Source: Bradyrhizobium agreste (GTDB lineage: Bacteria > Pseudomonadota > Alphaproteobacteria > Rhizobiales > Xanthobacteraceae). From it: a DNA stretch of 64,000 bases. Every line of letters begins with the position of its first letter. Position 1 is the first letter of the stretch. Below the pieces are notes generated by a model. It was not told where the DNA came from. It worked only from the letters and a program-made list of their open reading frames with translations, and did no database searches. Location: contig NZ_JACCHP010000025.1 in NCBI RefSeq assembly GCF_016031625.1, positions 1 to 64,000 of the forward strand, written 5' to 3'. The position numbers were made by a program, and so were the translations under genes. Of this stretch, positions 44,478 through 53,814 are shown in pieces.

Positions 44478-45152
44478 TCACCAGACGCCGGGGATGAGGC
44501 GATAGCGCACCCGCGCCGCATAATCGGTATAGCCCGGCAGGCCCTCGCGCAACGTGCGCTCCTCGATCGGGATGCGGACCGCGAACAGGGCGATGAAGAG
44601 CGGCATCATCGCAAGTCCCCACCACGACCCCAGCAGCAACGGCACGCCGGTGAAGAACAGGACCATGCCGCTATACATGGGATGGCGGACATAGGCGTAG
44701 GGACCGGTCGAGATCACGTGCTGCGCGCGCTCGGTTTGCAGCTTGACCACGGGCGCGGCGAACGAGTTCTCGCGGAAGACCCACATGACGAACAGTGTCG
44801 AGGCCAGGAACAGCCCGAGGCCGAGCGCCTGCAACGCGGTCGGAATGTCGGAGGATCGAACGCGGCGGTCGAGCCCCATCACGGCAAGCCAGGCCAGCAT
44901 GGTGACGACGAAGAGGACGATGAACATCTTGTCGGCCGCGGGCTGATCCTTTTGCAGCACCGGCCGCAGGCGTTCGGCGAGCAGCGCCGGATCGATCCGG
45001 TAGAGCCACCAGCCGCAGAGCGGGCCGAGGAGGGCGGAGGTGGCGAGGAACGCCCACGCCGACGGCCAATGCAGCGTCCCGGCGGACGCAAACAGCAGCG
45101 CGCCCATGCCGACGACGAACACCGTGTTCTGCAACAGCAGCCGTGCGATCAT
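44478..45152 (-). CDS. Isoprenylcysteine/phospholipid methyltransferase-like membrane protein
   Basis: 224 aa, four to five membrane segments. The C-terminal part has the SAM-binding signature of the ICMT/PEMT superfamily: TGPYAYVRHPMYSGMVLFF and RIPIEERTLREGLPGYTDYAARVRYRLIPGVW. Bacterial members methylate small lipophilic amines or thiols, or are of unknown substrate. Single gene, convergent with the GST gene. Confidence 0.9.
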   Translation of the reverse strand: MIARLLLQNTVFVVGMGALLFASAGTLHWPSAWAFLATSALLGPLCGWWLYRIDPALLAERLRPVLQKDQPAADKMFIVLFVVTMLAWLAVMGLDRRVRSSDIPTALQALGLGLFLASTLFVMWVFRENSFAAPVVKLQTERAQHVISTGPYAYVRHPMYSGMVLFFTGVPLLLGSWWGLAMMPLFIALFAVRIPIEERTLREGLPGYTDYAARVRYRLIPGVW

Positions 45153-45221
45153 GCGCAGGTCCTAAGGTGAACGGCGCGCGATCCTGGTCCAGCTATCCGG
45201 CAAAGATGCGGCCGGACACGC

Positions 45222-45247
45222 CAAAAGCCCGATCGACCGGATCGGGC
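45222..45247 (-). terminator. Terminator of the small minus-strand gene
   Basis: An 8-bp stem (GCCCGATC at 45227-45234 with 45240-45247) with a 5-nt loop; read on the minus strand it runs into TTTT (complement of 45223-45226). It lies 23 bp beyond the stop of the gene at 45270. Confidence 0.75.
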
Positions 45248-45269
45248 GCTTCGGCTTTGGCAAGCCTGA

Positions 45270-45443
45270 TCAGGCGAGCTGATCGATCCGCGTGCCCTGA
45301 CCCGGCGGCAGCGGCGCCGGCGGCTGCGGCTTGAAGGTCGGATCCTCGTCCTTGACCTTGGTCTGATCGTCCTGCGGCTTGGTCGTGTCGTAGTTCGGAA
45401 CCACGATCGCGATCGGCGGGGGCGCAACGGTGGAAACCTTCAT
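45270..45443 (-). CDS. Small Pro-rich protein
   Basis: 57 aa from ATG at 45443 (MKVSTVAPPPIAIVVPNYD); an ATG six codons upstream is in a weaker context. No membrane segment or signal. Pro-rich with a polar middle (TTKPQDDQTKVKDEDPTFK). A good terminator follows it on the same strand, which supports a real transcript. No family recognised. Confidence 0.6.
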   Translation of the reverse strand: MKVSTVAPPPIAIVVPNYDTTKPQDDQTKVKDEDPTFKPQPPAPLPPGQGTRIDQLA

Positions 45444-45581
45444 CCGCAAATCCTCACACATGGAAACAACCGAGCCTGCCCTGCGAGGAGCGAAATTTCC
45501 TTCAAGCCAATCGCTAAAATGCGAGGGAATTGGTGCGGTGTGGGCCCTCTATGCGGGGCGCGACGCAGCTGACCACGTACT

Positions 45582-45670
45582 CCGTCATTGCGAGCGGAGC
45601 GAAGCAATCCAGAGATCTCTCCACGGAGACAGTCTGGATTACTTCGTCGCGAGGGCTCCTCGCAATGACT
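45582..45670. repeat. Palindromic intergenic repeat (cgtcattgcgag family)
   Basis: Complete unit, CCGTCATTGCGAGCGGAGCG to GGGCTCCTCGCAATGACTG, with GCAATCCAGAG / CTGGATTAC inside. It occupies most of the 301-bp gap between two minus-strand genes; no gene otherwise. Confidence 0.88.
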
Positions 45671-45744
45671 GGGAGAGGCCCTCGTCGTCTCGGTTTGCAC
45701 CGCGCGGACGAGACACATGTCCGTAGCGAAAAAGGAGCTCCGCC

Positions 45745-46218
45745 CTATTCGTCCTTGCCGCGGGTGATCGCGATCGACGCTTCCGTCTTGGTGCGGGTGC
45801 ATTCCATGTTGAGCCGCCGGTAGCGCATGGTGACCTTGTCGCCGCGGAGCAGACCCATCCGCTTCAGGCAGCGCGTCGCGCCCGTCGTGGTGTCGTCCTT
45901 GGTCACGGTGAAGACGATCGCCGCCGTCGATCCGACCAGGGCATAGAACTCCGGCTTCGGCTTGCGGTCGCCCTTGGCATAGAGCTCGATGGAATATTTG
46001 TCGCCGCGGCAGCCGACCGACAGCTCCTTGGCCGCCGGGTGCGTGAGATAGACGACGTTGGCGGCGCGGAAATTCACCTTGAGACGGTCGATCTGGTTCG
46101 CCAGCTCCTTGGCGCTGTCGTCGCAGCGATCGGCGCGGGCAGGCGAAGCGAGAGCAACAAGGCCGGTGATGGCGGCGGCGACCAGAATCGCGCCGCGGAC
46201 GTTCAAGTTCAATGTCAT
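45745..46218 (-). CDS. Small secreted protein
   Basis: 157 aa from ATG at 46218 (MTLNLNVRGAILVAAAI), with AAGGGG upstream; the longer frame would cover the start of the opposite antitoxin gene. Signal peptide ending in ASPARA. The mature part has four Cys (RCDDSAKE; VGCRGDK; RCLKRMG; MECTRT) and an alternating pattern typical of a small beta-rich periplasmic domain. No family recognised. Divergent from the toxin-antitoxin pair. Confidence 0.75.
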   Translation of the reverse strand: MTLNLNVRGAILVAAAITGLVALASPARADRCDDSAKELANQIDRLKVNFRAANVVYLTHPAAKELSVGCRGDKYSIELYAKGDRKPKPEFYALVGSTAAIVFTVTKDDTTTGATRCLKRMGLLRGDKVTMRYRRLNMECTRTKTEASIAITRGKDE

Positions 46219-46315
46219 GATGAAAAGCCCCTTAGGGCGCGCATTCAAGCGTCGGCGGACGCGAAGCGCAAGGGTGGGGTTTTCCTTGTTGGCAGGCGCG
46301 TGATATAAAGAGCAC

Positions 46316-46546
46316 ATGAGCAAGGAGCAGGTAAAAGCGATATTGGACCGCGTTCTGACCTGGCCGCCCGAACGCCAGGAGGACGCAGCGAAGATGCTGA
46401 TGCTCATGGAGTCGCAGGACGAGAGCGTCTATCGGCTGACCGACGAGCAGGTCGAGGAGGTTCGCCGCCGTCGGTCGGATCCGGATGCGCAGCGGCTCAC
46501 GCTCGACGAGTTCAAGGAGCGCCTCAAGCAGCGCCTCGGCGAATGA
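46316..46546 (+). CDS. Antitoxin-like protein
   Basis: 76 aa, all helical and charged: MSKEQVKAILDRVLTWPPERQEDAAKMLMLME, then a linker and a Arg/Glu-rich C-terminus. Similar small proteins sit directly before RelE/ParE-type toxins in rhizobia. Its stop overlaps the toxin start (ATGA), so the two are translated as a pair. It lacks a recognisable DNA-binding ribbon. Confidence 0.8.
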   Translation: MSKEQVKAILDRVLTWPPERQEDAAKMLMLMESQDESVYRLTDEQVEEVRRRRSDPDAQRLTLDEFKERLKQRLGE

Positions 46547-46884
46547 AGGTCGTCATTCACGAGTCGGCGGCTCGTGATCTCGATGAGATTATTGACTGGA
46601 TTTCCCGGGACAATCCCATCGCAGCGGCCCGCGTAGTCGGCCGCATCCTCGCGAAGATCGAGCGTCTTGCCGCGTCAGGCCTTCCCAACATCGGTCGTCC
46701 GGGTCTGCTTGAAGGGACGCGGGAGCTTGTAGAGGCTCCCTACATCATCGTCTACGCGGTCGATCAATCAGACCAGGTGATCGAGGTGCTGGCCGTCCTG
46801 CACGGGGCGAAGGATCAAAGTCTAGGCCTCCCCATGAGCCGAACGGGCTTTCGGGGCGCTTCCCTTTGCGGCAAAAAAGCTTAG
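46543..46884 (+). CDS. RelE/ParE-family toxin
   Basis: 113 aa. Family pattern: VVIHESAARDLDEIIDWISRDNPIAAARVVGRILAKIERL, then LPNIGRPGLLEGTRELVEAPYIIVYAVD and VIEVLAVLHGAKDQ. Overlaps the antitoxin by 4 bp. The last ~22 residues (SLGLPMSRTGFRG...) go beyond the usual end of the family just after LHGA-x-x, and read into the leader of the fumarase gene, so the C-terminus may be an extension made by a lost stop. ParE-type members poison gyrase; the target here is unknown. Confidence 0.88.
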   Translation: MKVVIHESAARDLDEIIDWISRDNPIAAARVVGRILAKIERLAASGLPNIGRPGLLEGTRELVEAPYIIVYAVDQSDQVIEVLAVLHGAKDQSLGLPMSRTGFRGASLCGKKA

Positions 46885-46938
46885 AACGCTTCTATGCTGA
46901 GAGGCCCGCCAGGGCCACAAAACCCCGAGATTTGCCCC

Positions 46939-48594
<1,656 letters not shown>

Positions 48595-48601
48595 GACCGT
48601 C

Positions 48602-48669
48602 ATGGCCGGGCTTGACCCGGCCATCCATCGCGCTTCGAAGAAGATGGATACGCGGGTCAAGCCCGCGTA
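48602..48669. repeat. Paired hairpins after fumarase gene
   Basis: ATGGCCGGG/CCCGGCCAT (48602-48610 with 48616-48624) and TACGCGGG/CCCGCGTA (48649-48656 with 48662-48669), with outer GTCAT and ATGAC ends. A cruciform-like element of the type common between Bradyrhizobium genes; it may also stop transcription between convergent genes. Confidence 0.7.
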
Positions 48670-48705
48670 TGACGATTTGAGCTGGCGGCGAAGTCTCGAT
48701 GCGCG

Positions 48706-49623
48706 TCAGCTGCAATTGGTGACCTGGTTGGAGCACAGCGCGCGCCACCAGCCGCGCACGCCGTCGTGGCTCTCGACCAGGCCCCAGAGCCCGCTGCAGG
48801 CGAAGATGCGCTTCGGGCCGCCGTCGGTGTCGAGCGCACCGCCGAGCTCGCGCTGGGCCGGCATCCATTTGGCATCGATGAAGGGCGCCTGAAACAGCCC
48901 GCCCGCCCGTGTAGCGCCATTGGCGTAACTCGCGCCGACCTTGTTCGAGGCGACCCAGCCGCGTCCGGCATAGGGCTTCGGCGCGTTGCGCGGATATCGC
49001 TTCTCGTCCTCGTAATCCTTGCCCGGCGGCTTCGCGCCTTCGATCAGGAACCAGCCGTCCCTGAAACCGATGATGCGGAATTCGGTGAGCCAGCCGCCCT
49101 CGGGCGTGTTCTCAGCGCCGCCGAGCTTGAGCCGGTAGGGCGGTGGCAAGGTGCCGAGCACGCGCGCTTTCACCGAGGGCTCGGCACGCACGTTGAGACC
49201 GTTCGGATCCTTGTCGATCGACCAGGCGCCGAGATCGCAGGGCTCGGTGCCGGCAGGCAGCGTCGAGCGCTTGGCGGCCACCTCGGCGTGCAGCTTGGCG
49301 AAATCATTGTCGTCGTCGGGATCCGGCCCGGTGCGTGGCTTGATCTCGGCCGACACCGCACGCGTCGCGTCCGGCGTCAGCGTGACGACCAGGACCTGAC
49401 GCGCGGCGAACACGCTGGCCGGCGTCTTCGGATCGTTCGACGTCGCCGGATAGACCGCGAGATAGCCGGTCGCACCTTCGGTGCGGTAGGCGAGGCCGGC
49501 GACATAGCCCGCCGGCACCATGGCGAGCGCGCTTGCGCGCCACGCCGGTTCGGTGTCATCCGCGCGCGCCGCTTGTGTCGCAACACATAGGATCGTTGCC
49601 GCGAGGAGGCGGAGCACGCGCAT
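48706..49623 (-). CDS. Secreted SH3-like-domain protein
   Basis: 305 aa with signal peptide (RVLRLLAATILCVATQAARA). A middle domain (~125-200) reads DLGAWSIDKDPNGLNVRAEPSVKARVLGTLPPPY, the bacterial SH3 pattern LNVR-x-x-P-x-x-x-x-V. The C-terminal domain has Trp-rich blocks (GRGWVASNKVG; SGLWGLVESHDGVRGWWRALCSNQVTNC) and ends in Cys. Bacterial SH3 domains usually bind cell-wall peptides. Convergent with the fumarase gene. Confidence 0.85.
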   Translation of the reverse strand: MRVLRLLAATILCVATQAARADDTEPAWRASALAMVPAGYVAGLAYRTEGATGYLAVYPATSNDPKTPASVFAARQVLVVTLTPDATRAVSAEIKPRTGPDPDDDNDFAKLHAEVAAKRSTLPAGTEPCDLGAWSIDKDPNGLNVRAEPSVKARVLGTLPPPYRLKLGGAENTPEGGWLTEFRIIGFRDGWFLIEGAKPPGKDYEDEKRYPRNAPKPYAGRGWVASNKVGASYANGATRAGGLFQAPFIDAKWMPAQRELGGALDTDGGPKRIFACSGLWGLVESHDGVRGWWRALCSNQVTNCS

Positions 49624-49639
49624 CGGTGCAGCTCGGGCT

Positions 49640-49936
49640 TTATGCGCGCGCGCCCGCGAACGGGAAGCTGCCCATCGGGCCGATGCCCATCTCGCCGCTG
49701 ATGCTGTCGCCGGAGACCGTGCCGGTGAATTCGAGCGTGAGCGGCATCGGCTTGTCGATCGAGACCTTCCAGGAGACGTTGTCGCCGGAGGCGATGCCGT
49801 CGAAGATCTCGGCGGTATTGCCTGCCGCGCCCAGCGTGCCCGTGAGCGTGCCGTCCGCGGCCTTCAGGCTCAGCATCGCCTGCTGTTCGCCCATCGGCGT
49901 CGTCATGGTCAGATTCCAGTTGCCGTCTACGGCCAT
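49640..49936 (-). CDS. Small beta-rich conserved protein
   Basis: 98 aa: DGNWNLTMTTPMGEQQAMLSLKAADGTLTGTLGAAGN, then DNVSWKVSIDKPMPLTLEFTGTVSGDSISGEM. Alternating strands with repeated G-T-V/L turns suggest a small beta-barrel (lipocalin-like). No signal peptide. Similar proteins of unknown function occur in many soil bacteria. In the same direction as the SH3 gene, 16 bp before it. Confidence 0.75.
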   Translation of the reverse strand: MAVDGNWNLTMTTPMGEQQAMLSLKAADGTLTGTLGAAGNTAEIFDGIASGDNVSWKVSIDKPMPLTLEFTGTVSGDSISGEMGIGPMGSFPFAGARA

Positions 49937-50040
49937 TCCCGTCTCCCGAACAAATCTCGGCGGTCCGCGACGATCCGCGGCCGTCCCGAGCGAGCCTATA
50001 GCGCAACTCGCAGGTCCTGCCTAACCCTGCGATCGGGCCA

Positions 50041-50595
50041 TCAGGCGCGGGCGGCGGCGCGCCGGCGGCTGGTGACGATGAGCCGCAGCACCACATACTG
50101 CACGGCGAAGGCCAGGATCTTGGCGCCGCCCGCGACCACCGTGATGTAGAACGCCCACAGCTTCAGATCGCCGGTGGCGGCGACCGCGATCATCCCGGCG
50201 CCGATCACGAACATCAGCGCCGCCCAGGCATAGCCCGCGGCCGTCACATATTCCGGAACGGTCTCGGCGACGATTGGCGGCATGTAGCGCAGCATCCAGC
50301 CGCGCTTGAGCATGATGAGGCCGATCGCGAAATGCGCGATCGAGGGTTTGGCCAGCATGAAGCGCGGATCGTGGGTCAGGAGCGTGATCGCGCCCAGCAC
50401 GACGACGAGCGCAAGGCTCGCATAGGTCATGTAGTTGAGCGCCTGCCCCTTGAGGCGGGCGTAGATCACCTGCGCGATTGCAGCGGCGATCGCCACCGAT
50501 GTCGCCAGGATGATGCTGTCGGTGATGAGATAGATGGCCAGGAAGATGATGGCGGAGAGGAAGTCGGAGGCGAGGCGGGCGAATACGTCCTTCAT
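50041..50595 (-). CDS. yciB: YciB/IspA-family inner membrane protein
   Basis: 184 aa with five membrane segments and the family blocks ASDFLSAIIFLAIYLITDSI, RLKGQALNYMTYASLALVVVLGAITLLTHDPRFMLAKPSI and AYAWAALMFVIGAGM-like helices. YciB (septation protein A family) influences envelope synthesis and cell division. Starts 12 bp after the stop of the preceding membrane gene, so cotranscribed with it and thus probably under the same palindromes at 51204-51274. Confidence 0.88.
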   Translation of the reverse strand: MKDVFARLASDFLSAIIFLAIYLITDSIILATSVAIAAAIAQVIYARLKGQALNYMTYASLALVVVLGAITLLTHDPRFMLAKPSIAHFAIGLIMLKRGWMLRYMPPIVAETVPEYVTAAGYAWAALMFVIGAGMIAVAATGDLKLWAFYITVVAGGAKILAFAVQYVVLRLIVTSRRRAAARA

Positions 50596-50607
50596 CGTCG
50601 ATCCTGT

Positions 50608-51183
50608 TCAGCGGGCGTCTGGGAGGGCGCGGGCGGGCGTACCGTACTTGATCTGGCGATACTCGGGATACCACTTTGTGAAGTAGATCGCACTGTTGCG
50701 GGCGGCAAAGGCCACCGCAAGGCTGGACCAGAGCGGCAGGCCGGGGACGTACAGCAGCACGAGATTGGCAGCCGCCATCAACAATGCGGCGGCGGTCCAG
50801 GCGCCGGTGATGATGTAATTGGCGCGAAGAAAGCCGGGCATCGCCGCGGTCTCGGCCGGCACCGCTTCAAGCGCATATTGCAGCGTGAAGGGACGGCGGA
50901 GCAGCATCGAGCCCAGCGAGATGACGAAGATTCCGACATCGACCGACAGCTTGACCCCGAGGGTGCCGAGCGCGGGGTCGATCAGCGCGAGGTAAAGGCC
51001 GATTGCGGCGAATACAATCGCGGAGCCCGCGGCCAGGATCTTCACCGAGCGGCCACGCGCGACATCAATCGCGACGGTCGCGAGGCAGATCGCCGATGCC
51101 GCAAACACGCTGAGCACGGCCGACGTGACCAGCATCAGGAAGGCGAAGGCGCCGTAGGGCGCGAGGATCAGGAAAATCGCCAT
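50608..51183 (-). CDS. Integral membrane protein, YciB-like operon partner
   Basis: 191 aa from ATG at 51183 (MAIFLILAPYGAFAFLML); the frame continues seven codons upstream into the palindrome. Four to five membrane segments; a middle block ALEAVPAETAAMPGFLRANYIITGAWTAAALLMAAANLVLLYV resembles YciB/septation protein A helices, so it may be a distant paralogue of the next gene. Basic C-terminus. Two ATCTTTAC palindromes lie 21-91 bp upstream. Confidence 0.8.
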   Translation of the reverse strand: MAIFLILAPYGAFAFLMLVTSAVLSVFAASAICLATVAIDVARGRSVKILAAGSAIVFAAIGLYLALIDPALGTLGVKLSVDVGIFVISLGSMLLRRPFTLQYALEAVPAETAAMPGFLRANYIITGAWTAAALLMAAANLVLLYVPGLPLWSSLAVAFAARNSAIYFTKWYPEYRQIKYGTPARALPDAR

Positions 51184-51203
51184 GGGCCGCCTCGGTCGGG
51201 TCA

Positions 51204-51222
51204 ATCTTTACAATGTAAAGAT
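51204..51222. promoter_or_regulatory. TetR-type operator A, perfect palindrome
   Basis: ATCTTTAC-AAT-GTAAAGAT, 21 bp upstream of the membrane gene at 51183. The identical arms recur at 52982-53000; see that entry. Confidence 0.65.
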
Positions 51223-51255
51223 AAGTAGCGCGCCGGCGATGCCAGGTCAAGCAAG

Positions 51256-51274
51256 ATCTTTACAGCATCAAAAT
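51256..51274. promoter_or_regulatory. TetR-type operator B, imperfect
   Basis: ATCTTTAC-AGC-ATCAAAAT: left arm perfect, right arm 5 of 8. It overlaps the end of the small membrane gene (51260) and lies 34 bp from operator A. Confidence 0.45.
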
Positions 51275-51514
51275 GACGTAGGTGACCTCCAAAATGCGAA
51301 GCGCAGCAACAGCTTGGTCCAATGCCTCCTCGGCCAATTCGGCCCAGGGCAGGAGCGGCAGTGCAGCGGCAGCCAACAGACCGAGGCAGAGCAGGATGCC
51401 GCCGTCGAACACGGTATGGCGGCTTCGTCGCAGCCGGATCATCTGGAACGCGAGTGCGGTACCGGTCAGGGCGAGGAGGACAAGAGCGCCTGCACTGATC
51501 GAGGGCATGTACAT
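51260..51514 (-). CDS. Small membrane protein, partner of carotenoid oxygenase
   Basis: 84 aa with two membrane segments (ISAGALVLLALTGTALAFQMI and GGILLCLGLLAAAALPLLPW) and an acidic helical C-terminus. AAGGAG lies six bases before the ATG, one of the best ribosome sites in this part. It begins 54 bp after the carotenoid oxygenase stop and is on the same strand, so probably one operon. No family recognised. Confidence 0.7.
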   Translation of the reverse strand: MYMPSISAGALVLLALTGTALAFQMIRLRRSRHTVFDGGILLCLGLLAAAALPLLPWAELAEEALDQAVAALRILEVTYVILML

Positions 51515-51568
51515 CGAAAACTCCTTTTTCGTCGCGCCGGGTTCGCGCCAAGTGGCGCGCCTCGAGGG

Positions 51569-52966
51569 CTACGCTGCGCCGACCCAATTGCCGTGGAAGC
51601 CGTCGGGCACGCGGTGGCCGAGCTGCACCAAGGCGGCGGGACCGGCTTCGATGTCGGTGGCATTGAACACGGCGAGATCGCTGCGGTTCTCCCGCGCGCG
51701 CCAGACCACGGCGAGCAGCCAGCCGTCGCCTTCGGCGGCATCCTTGGATCGCTCGACGAAAACGGGCTCGGAGATGGTGTCGCCGGCCGGCAGCAGGTAT
51801 TGGCCGAGCCGCCTGCCGTTGCCGTCGACGTGGACGATGCCCGAAAGCGCGCCGAACATCGGCAGCTTCGGATTGGCGCAGGCGTACCAGCCGTGACGGC
51901 TCTTCAGCCCGGCGCGGCGATCGTCGATGCGCGGGAATTCGCCGGTGAGATCGTCGAGGTAGGTCTGCTGGAAGCGGTCGGTATTCCCGGCGAGATCGAA
52001 GGTCCAGCGGCAGTGGCGGGCGCGCGATTTCTCGGGATCGGTGGGTCGGCCGTCCGGATGCGGAAACAGCGGCGCTTCCTCGAACTGCATGACGTCGGCG
52101 ACGATGCGGCTCTCGTCCTCCCACGCATTCATGACATGGAAGACGTAGCAGGCTTCGGCACGAAACCAGACGATGTCCTTGGCCGTGCCGCTGCGCTTCA
52201 TCACCCCGACATAGGCGCCCTTGTCCGGCTCCCAGGCATAGGGCGGTCGTCCGCTCATCGCGCGCTCCATGCTGCCTGATATCGGCAGGATCGGAAACAG
52301 CACATGGTTCGCGGTGACGATGAAGTCGTGCACCATGCTGGCATAGGGCGCCTCGAACCGCTCGAAGCGCGTCGCCTTGCCGGAGGCGTCGATAGACCCG
52401 TAGGAGAGGGCTGGCGTCAGCGGGCCCGCCGCGTTGTAGCCGAAGAACACCAGTTCGCCGGTGACGGGATCGATCTTCGGATGCGCGGTGAAACTGCCGG
52501 CGACGCGGCCCTGGTAGTTGTGATAGCCGCGCGTCGCCAGCGTGCCCGGCTCGATCTCCGTCGGCAGATGCGCTTCTTCCAGCGCCAGCAGCTTGCCGGC
52601 GTGGAAGATGATGTTGGTGTTGGCGACACCGCCATCGGTCAGATTTGCCGGCGCATCCGGCAGCTTGCGGCCGAAGCCGCCGAACAGCGCGCGGCCGGCG
52701 TCGTGCTCGGCGAGCCATTTCGGCGTGCGGACCCAGCGGTTGCGGTAGCTGGCGCGGCCGTTCTCGAGATGAAAGGCGTGCAGCATCCCGTCGCCGACGA
52801 ACCAGTGCGCGCCGGGCGAATCGAACTGCGGATTGGGGCCGTTGCGGTAAAGCGTGCCGTTCAGCTCGCGCGGCAATTCGCCGACGATCGTCAGGAAGGG
52901 CGCATCGGCCTCGAACGGGATCGGCGCGATATTGTTGCGGCGCTCGGCCATGGCGTCCTGCTGCAC
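51569..52966 (-). CDS. Carotenoid cleavage oxygenase family protein
   Basis: Non-haem iron dioxygenase that cleaves carotenoids, apocarotenoids or stilbenes. 465 aa from GTG at 52966, chosen for GGGGAGG at correct distance; ATG 52951 is the alternative. N-terminal ELPRELNGTLYRNGPNPQF and HWFVGDGMLHAF are family hallmarks. The four iron-binding His are in FTAHPKIDP, MVHDFIVT, VFHVMNAWED and FHGNWVG near the C-terminus. Divergent from a TetR regulator with two palindromes between. Substrate unknown; no carotenoid biosynthesis genes are in the window. Confidence 0.93.
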   Translation of the reverse strand: MQQDAMAERRNNIAPIPFEADAPFLTIVGELPRELNGTLYRNGPNPQFDSPGAHWFVGDGMLHAFHLENGRASYRNRWVRTPKWLAEHDAGRALFGGFGRKLPDAPANLTDGGVANTNIIFHAGKLLALEEAHLPTEIEPGTLATRGYHNYQGRVAGSFTAHPKIDPVTGELVFFGYNAAGPLTPALSYGSIDASGKATRFERFEAPYASMVHDFIVTANHVLFPILPISGSMERAMSGRPPYAWEPDKGAYVGVMKRSGTAKDIVWFRAEACYVFHVMNAWEDESRIVADVMQFEEAPLFPHPDGRPTDPEKSRARHCRWTFDLAGNTDRFQQTYLDDLTGEFPRIDDRRAGLKSRHGWYACANPKLPMFGALSGIVHVDGNGRRLGQYLLPAGDTISEPVFVERSKDAAEGDGWLLAVVWRARENRSDLAVFNATDIEAGPAALVQLGHRVPDGFHGNWVGAA

Positions 52967-52981
52967 GGCGAATCCTCCCCT

Positions 52982-53000
52982 ATCTTTACATCGTAAAGAT
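52982..53000. promoter_or_regulatory. TetR-type operator C, perfect palindrome
   Basis: ATCTTTAC-ATC-GTAAAGAT, 15 bp before the oxygenase start codon. Same arms as operator A nearly 1.8 kb away. Confidence 0.7.
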
Positions 53001-53034
53001 TGGATAAACCCGATCGCAACTTTCGTCAAGTGAA

Positions 53035-53053
53035 ATCTTTACACTGTCAATAT
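53035..53053. promoter_or_regulatory. TetR-type operator D, imperfect
   Basis: ATCTTTAC-ACT-GTCAATAT: left arm perfect, right arm 6 of 8. It lies 19 bp before the TetR start, so it fits autoregulation. Confidence 0.55.
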
Positions 53054-53072
53054 TGCGTCATATAGCTTGCAA

Positions 53073-53804
53073 ATGGCCAAGATCGACACCAAGGGCGAAG
53101 CGGCGCGAAGCCCGCGAGCCCCGAGAAAAACCACCGCGACCGCGCCACCGCGCACCTCGCGTCGGGCGAGAAGCGCCAAGACCGAGACGCCGTATCATCA
53201 CGGCGCGCTGCGCGAAGCGCTGCTCCAGGCCGCCGAACGGGTGCTGGAGCGCGACGGGCTTGCCGGCCTGACATTGCGCGCGGTGGCCCGCGAGGCCGGC
53301 GTCTCGCATGCCGCGCCGACCCATCATTTCGGCGACCTGACGGGCCTGCTCAGCGAGCTCGCAGCCGTCGGCTTCCGCCAGTTCAACGTGGCAATGGCCG
53401 CTTCCTGCGATGCCGCCACCACGCCGCTCGAAGCCGCGCTGGCGCGGCCGAAAGCCTACGTCGCCTATGCGCAGGCCCACCCCGGCATGTACGGCATCAT
53501 GTTCCGCACCGAGCGGCTGGATTATTCGAGGCCGTCGCTGCACGAGGCGGCCGAGGCGTCTTTCGCCGGACTTGCCAATGCGGTCGGCATGATGCGGCAG
53601 GAGCAGATCAGCGGCGATTCGCTGACGCTGAACCAGGGCGCCGCGATCGCGCGGGCCTGGTCCCTGGTGCACGGCTTCACCATGCTGCTGCTCGACGGAC
53701 GGCTGAAGGATATCCTCGCGCGGCTGCCGGAGGGAACGACCGCCGAGCGGCTGCTCGAGGCCATGCTGACGGCGCCTGTGACGGCGAAGCTACCCGGCTG
53801 CTGA
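53073..53804 (+). CDS. TetR/AcrR-family regulator with WHG-type C-terminal domain
   Basis: 243 aa from ATG at 53073 (a TTG two codons earlier is possible). After a basic, disordered ~35-residue N-terminal extension comes the DNA-binding domain: TPYHHGALREALLQAAERVLERDGLAGLTLRAVAREAGVSHAAPTHHFGDLTGLLSEL. YHHG-x-LR at the start of helix 1 and the ligand domain (FRQFNVAMAA ... MYGIMFRTERLDY ... ARAWSLVHGFTMLLLDGRL) are typical of the WHG (TetR_C) group. Four copies of one palindrome near this gene suggest it represses itself, the carotenoid oxygenase operon and the membrane operon at 51183. Confidence 0.92.
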   Translation: MAKIDTKGEAARSPRAPRKTTATAPPRTSRRARSAKTETPYHHGALREALLQAAERVLERDGLAGLTLRAVAREAGVSHAAPTHHFGDLTGLLSELAAVGFRQFNVAMAASCDAATTPLEAALARPKAYVAYAQAHPGMYGIMFRTERLDYSRPSLHEAAEASFAGLANAVGMMRQEQISGDSLTLNQGAAIARAWSLVHGFTMLLLDGRLKDILARLPEGTTAERLLEAMLTAPVTAKLPGC

Positions 53805-53814
53805 ACCGCGAAGG

